Source: an uncultured Actinomycetes bacterium (GTDB lineage Bacteria > Actinomycetota > Acidimicrobiia > Acidimicrobiales > Acidimicrobilacustridaceae). Taken from it: a stretch of DNA of 7,259 nucleotides. The stretch covers positions 1 through 7,259 of the forward strand of contig CAMFLJ010000195.1 in assembly GCA_945957335.1 (NCBI GenBank). Reading direction: 5' to 3'. Shown here in pieces: positions 6,220 through 7,259 of the stretch (its first letter is position 1; each line of letters starts with the position of its first letter). Position numbers and translations under genes: made by a program. A model generated the notes under the pieces. The model was given only the letters and a program-made list of their open reading frames with translations, was not told where the DNA came from and ran no database searches.

Positions 6220-6249
6220 GACCGTACCCAGCCGCCCGCGATCGACCAA
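6220..6249 (-). promoter_or_regulatory. Candidate sigma-70-type promoter for the PPOX gene
   Basis: On the - strand, TTGGTC (6249-6244) and TACGGT (6226-6221) are separated by 17 nt, close to housekeeping spacing. The -10 lies within GGGTACGGTC (6229-6220). Transcription would start a few bases downstream, leaving a leader of roughly 25 nt that holds the ribosome-binding site. The hexamers match consensus only partly, so this rests mainly on position, spacing and the second copy upstream of the multicopper oxidase. Confidence 0.45.
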
Positions 6250-6250
6250 A

Positions 6251-6260
6251 CGAGCGCTCG
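6251..6260. promoter_or_regulatory. 10-bp palindrome next to the PPOX -35 element (possible operator)
   Basis: CGAGCGCTCG is perfectly self-complementary and ends one base upstream of the candidate -35 hexamer at 6244-6249. Short perfect dyads in this position are often bound by dimeric regulators such as the TetR type. No regulator gene lies in the window, and GC-rich DNA yields such palindromes by chance, so this is tentative. Confidence 0.3.
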
Positions 6261-6282
6261 GGCGCGGGCGTGGCCGCCGCGC

Positions 6283-6292
6283 CGGTCGACCG
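6283..6292. terminator. 10-bp palindrome directly after the CoA-transferase stop
   Basis: CGGTCGACCG is self-complementary and abuts the stop codon of the leftward CoA-transferase gene. As a single-stranded hairpin it would have almost no loop, so it is a poor terminator by itself. It could equally be a protein-binding dyad or chance. Confidence 0.2.
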
Positions 6293-7258
6293 TCAGGCGA
6301 TGACGCCGTGCTCGCGCAGGAGCGCGACCTGCTCCGGGGTGAGGCCGGCCTCGGCCAGCACCTCCTCGGTGTGGGCTCCGAGCGGTGGCGGCGGCAGGGT
6401 GCTCACCTTCGACACCCCGTCGAAGTCGACGGGCGACGCGGGGATCGGCACCTCGGCGCCTCCCGCCACGGGCGTGGTGACCATGCCGCCGGCGGCGAGG
6501 AGCTGCTCGTCGACCAGGACCTCGGCGATGGTCATCACCGGCTCCCACCACACGCCGTGCTCCTCGAGGATCGGGCCCCACTCCTCGAGCGTGCGGGCCT
6601 GGAACGCCTCGTCGAGCAGGTCGTTCAGCGCCGGTGCGTTGGCGCGCATGGCCACGGTGTCGGCGAAGCGCTCGTCGGCCAGCCACTCGGGATGGCCGAC
6701 CGCAGTGGCGATCTCGGCCCAGTGGCGCATGGGCTGGAGGCCGAGCAGCCACAGCCACCGGCCGTCGCGCGTCGGGTAGGTCGTGAACAGGGGGTTGGTG
6801 AACTGCTTGCGCGGCACCTGCATCGTCACGCCGATGCGGCTCAGGAACGCGGCGTCCTGGGAGATGCCGTACCAGCCGTTGCGCAGCAGCGAGGTCGAGA
6901 CGTGGCGGCCCCGACCGGTCGACTCGCGGGCGTAGAGGGCGGCGCTCAGCCCGCCGACGAGGGCCATGGCGGCGTGGTGGTCGCCGACGGCGCTGCGCAG
7001 CATCGGCGGCTCACCGCCGACGGTGTGGGCGTCGGCCTGGCCCGAGCGGGCCCAGTAGCCGCCGATGTCGTAGCTCGGCCGGTCACGGTCGGGGCCGCGG
7101 TCGCCGAACCCGCTGAGGGTGGCGACGACGAGCCGGGGGAAGCGCTCGAGCAACGCCTCGGGGGCGAGCCCCCACCCCTCGAGGACGGGAGGGCGCAGGT
7201 TGGTGACGAGCACGTCGGCGCCGGCGAGTAGCGCGTCGAAGGCCTCGCGGCCCTCGGG
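6293..7258 (-). CDS. CaiB/BaiF family (class III) CoA-transferase, 5' end missing
   Basis: The frame is open to the window edge; 321 residues are visible and the stop is TGA at 6295-6293. Compared by memory with formyl-CoA transferase (Frc), the fragment begins at Frc residue ~77 (PEGREAFDALLAGADVLVTN against TPEGKELL..ADVMVEN), so about 75 N-terminal residues lie beyond the window. The catalytic Asp169 of Frc (ALGDSNSGM) matches Asp93 here in AVGDHHAAM (codon 6980-6982). TGRGRHV (114-120) and the C-terminal GAHTEEVLAEAGL are also typical. Class III enzymes move CoA between carboxylic acids, while some relatives racemise 2-methylacyl-CoA. The NPLFTTYPTRDGRW segment in place of Frc's Gly-rich loop points to a different subgroup. 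The substrate cannot be told. It lies upstream of the PPOX gene with 103 bp between; no shared pathway is evident. Confidence 0.94.
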   Translation of the reverse strand, partial: PEGREAFDALLAGADVLVTNLRPPVLEGWGLAPEALLERFPRLVVATLSGFGDRGPDRDRPSYDIGGYWARSGQADAHTVGGEPPMLRSAVGDHHAAMALVGGLSAALYARESTGRGRHVSTSLLRNGWYGISQDAAFLSRIGVTMQVPRKQFTNPLFTTYPTRDGRWLWLLGLQPMRHWAEIATAVGHPEWLADERFADTVAMRANAPALNDLLDEAFQARTLEEWGPILEEHGVWWEPVMTIAEVLVDEQLLAAGGMVTTPVAGGAEVPIPASPVDFDGVSKVSTLPPPPLGAHTEEVLAEAGLTPEQVALLREHGVIA

Positions 7259-7259
7259 G

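Noticed and set aside
6190..6249. Upstream TTG start (6249) adding twenty residues to the PPOX protein
   Set aside because: The extra segment has no family similarity, overlaps the candidate promoter, and lies before a strong ribosome-binding site at 6197-6205 serving ATG 6189.
6880..6910. Apparent loss of the catalytic Asp in the CoA-transferase (STSLLRNG where Frc has VAMQDAVL)
   Set aside because: Counting the Frc sequence from memory places Asp169 in the ALGDSNSGM motif, not in MQDAVL. The matching Asp is present here in AVGDHHAAM (codon 6980-6982), so the active site looks intact.

Overview
The window is very GC-rich DNA (about 70% or more by eye) with the strong third-position G/C bias of a high-GC actinomycete. 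Three features point to Actinomycetota, possibly an acidimicrobial-type lineage, though the taxon is an inference: a PPOX/F420-type split-barrel protein, a CoxL-type molybdoenzyme subunit and a Tat-exported lipoprotein multicopper oxidase. No rRNA, tRNA, insertion sequence, integrase or CRISPR array was seen. Six protein genes are supported; the first and last run off the window.

Left arm (1-1674, + strand): the C-terminal part of a membrane-fusion (HlyD/MacA-like) efflux adaptor. It is followed after 105 bp by a single-pass membrane protein carrying two DUF5666-type beta repeats joined by a Gly/Asn/Gln-rich linker. The usual ATPase and permease partners do not follow the adaptor; they may lie to the left of the window.

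Centre and right (1756-7258, - strand): four genes read leftward. In transcriptional order they are a CaiB/BaiF CoA-transferase (5' end missing), a PPOX-class flavin/F420 oxidoreductase, a Tat lipoprotein multicopper oxidase with all four copper motifs and a Met-rich insert, and a xanthine dehydrogenase/CoxL-family molybdopterin subunit with the form-II-like motif SYRGAGR. The two arms converge at 1675-1755, where two inverted repeats probably form a shared terminator.

The PPOX and multicopper oxidase genes each have the same promoter-like element, GGGTACSGTC, at exactly the same distance from the start codon, so they may be transcribed separately but from similar promoters. The CoxL-like gene has no obvious strong promoter of its own and may be read through from the multicopper oxidase. 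It is an orphan in this window: no FAD or [2Fe-2S] subunit gene lies next to it. Nothing here amounts to a clear new defence or mobile system. The items most worth a second look are the twin promoter element, the oxidase/orphan-molybdoenzyme pair, and the adaptor/double-DUF5666 pair.
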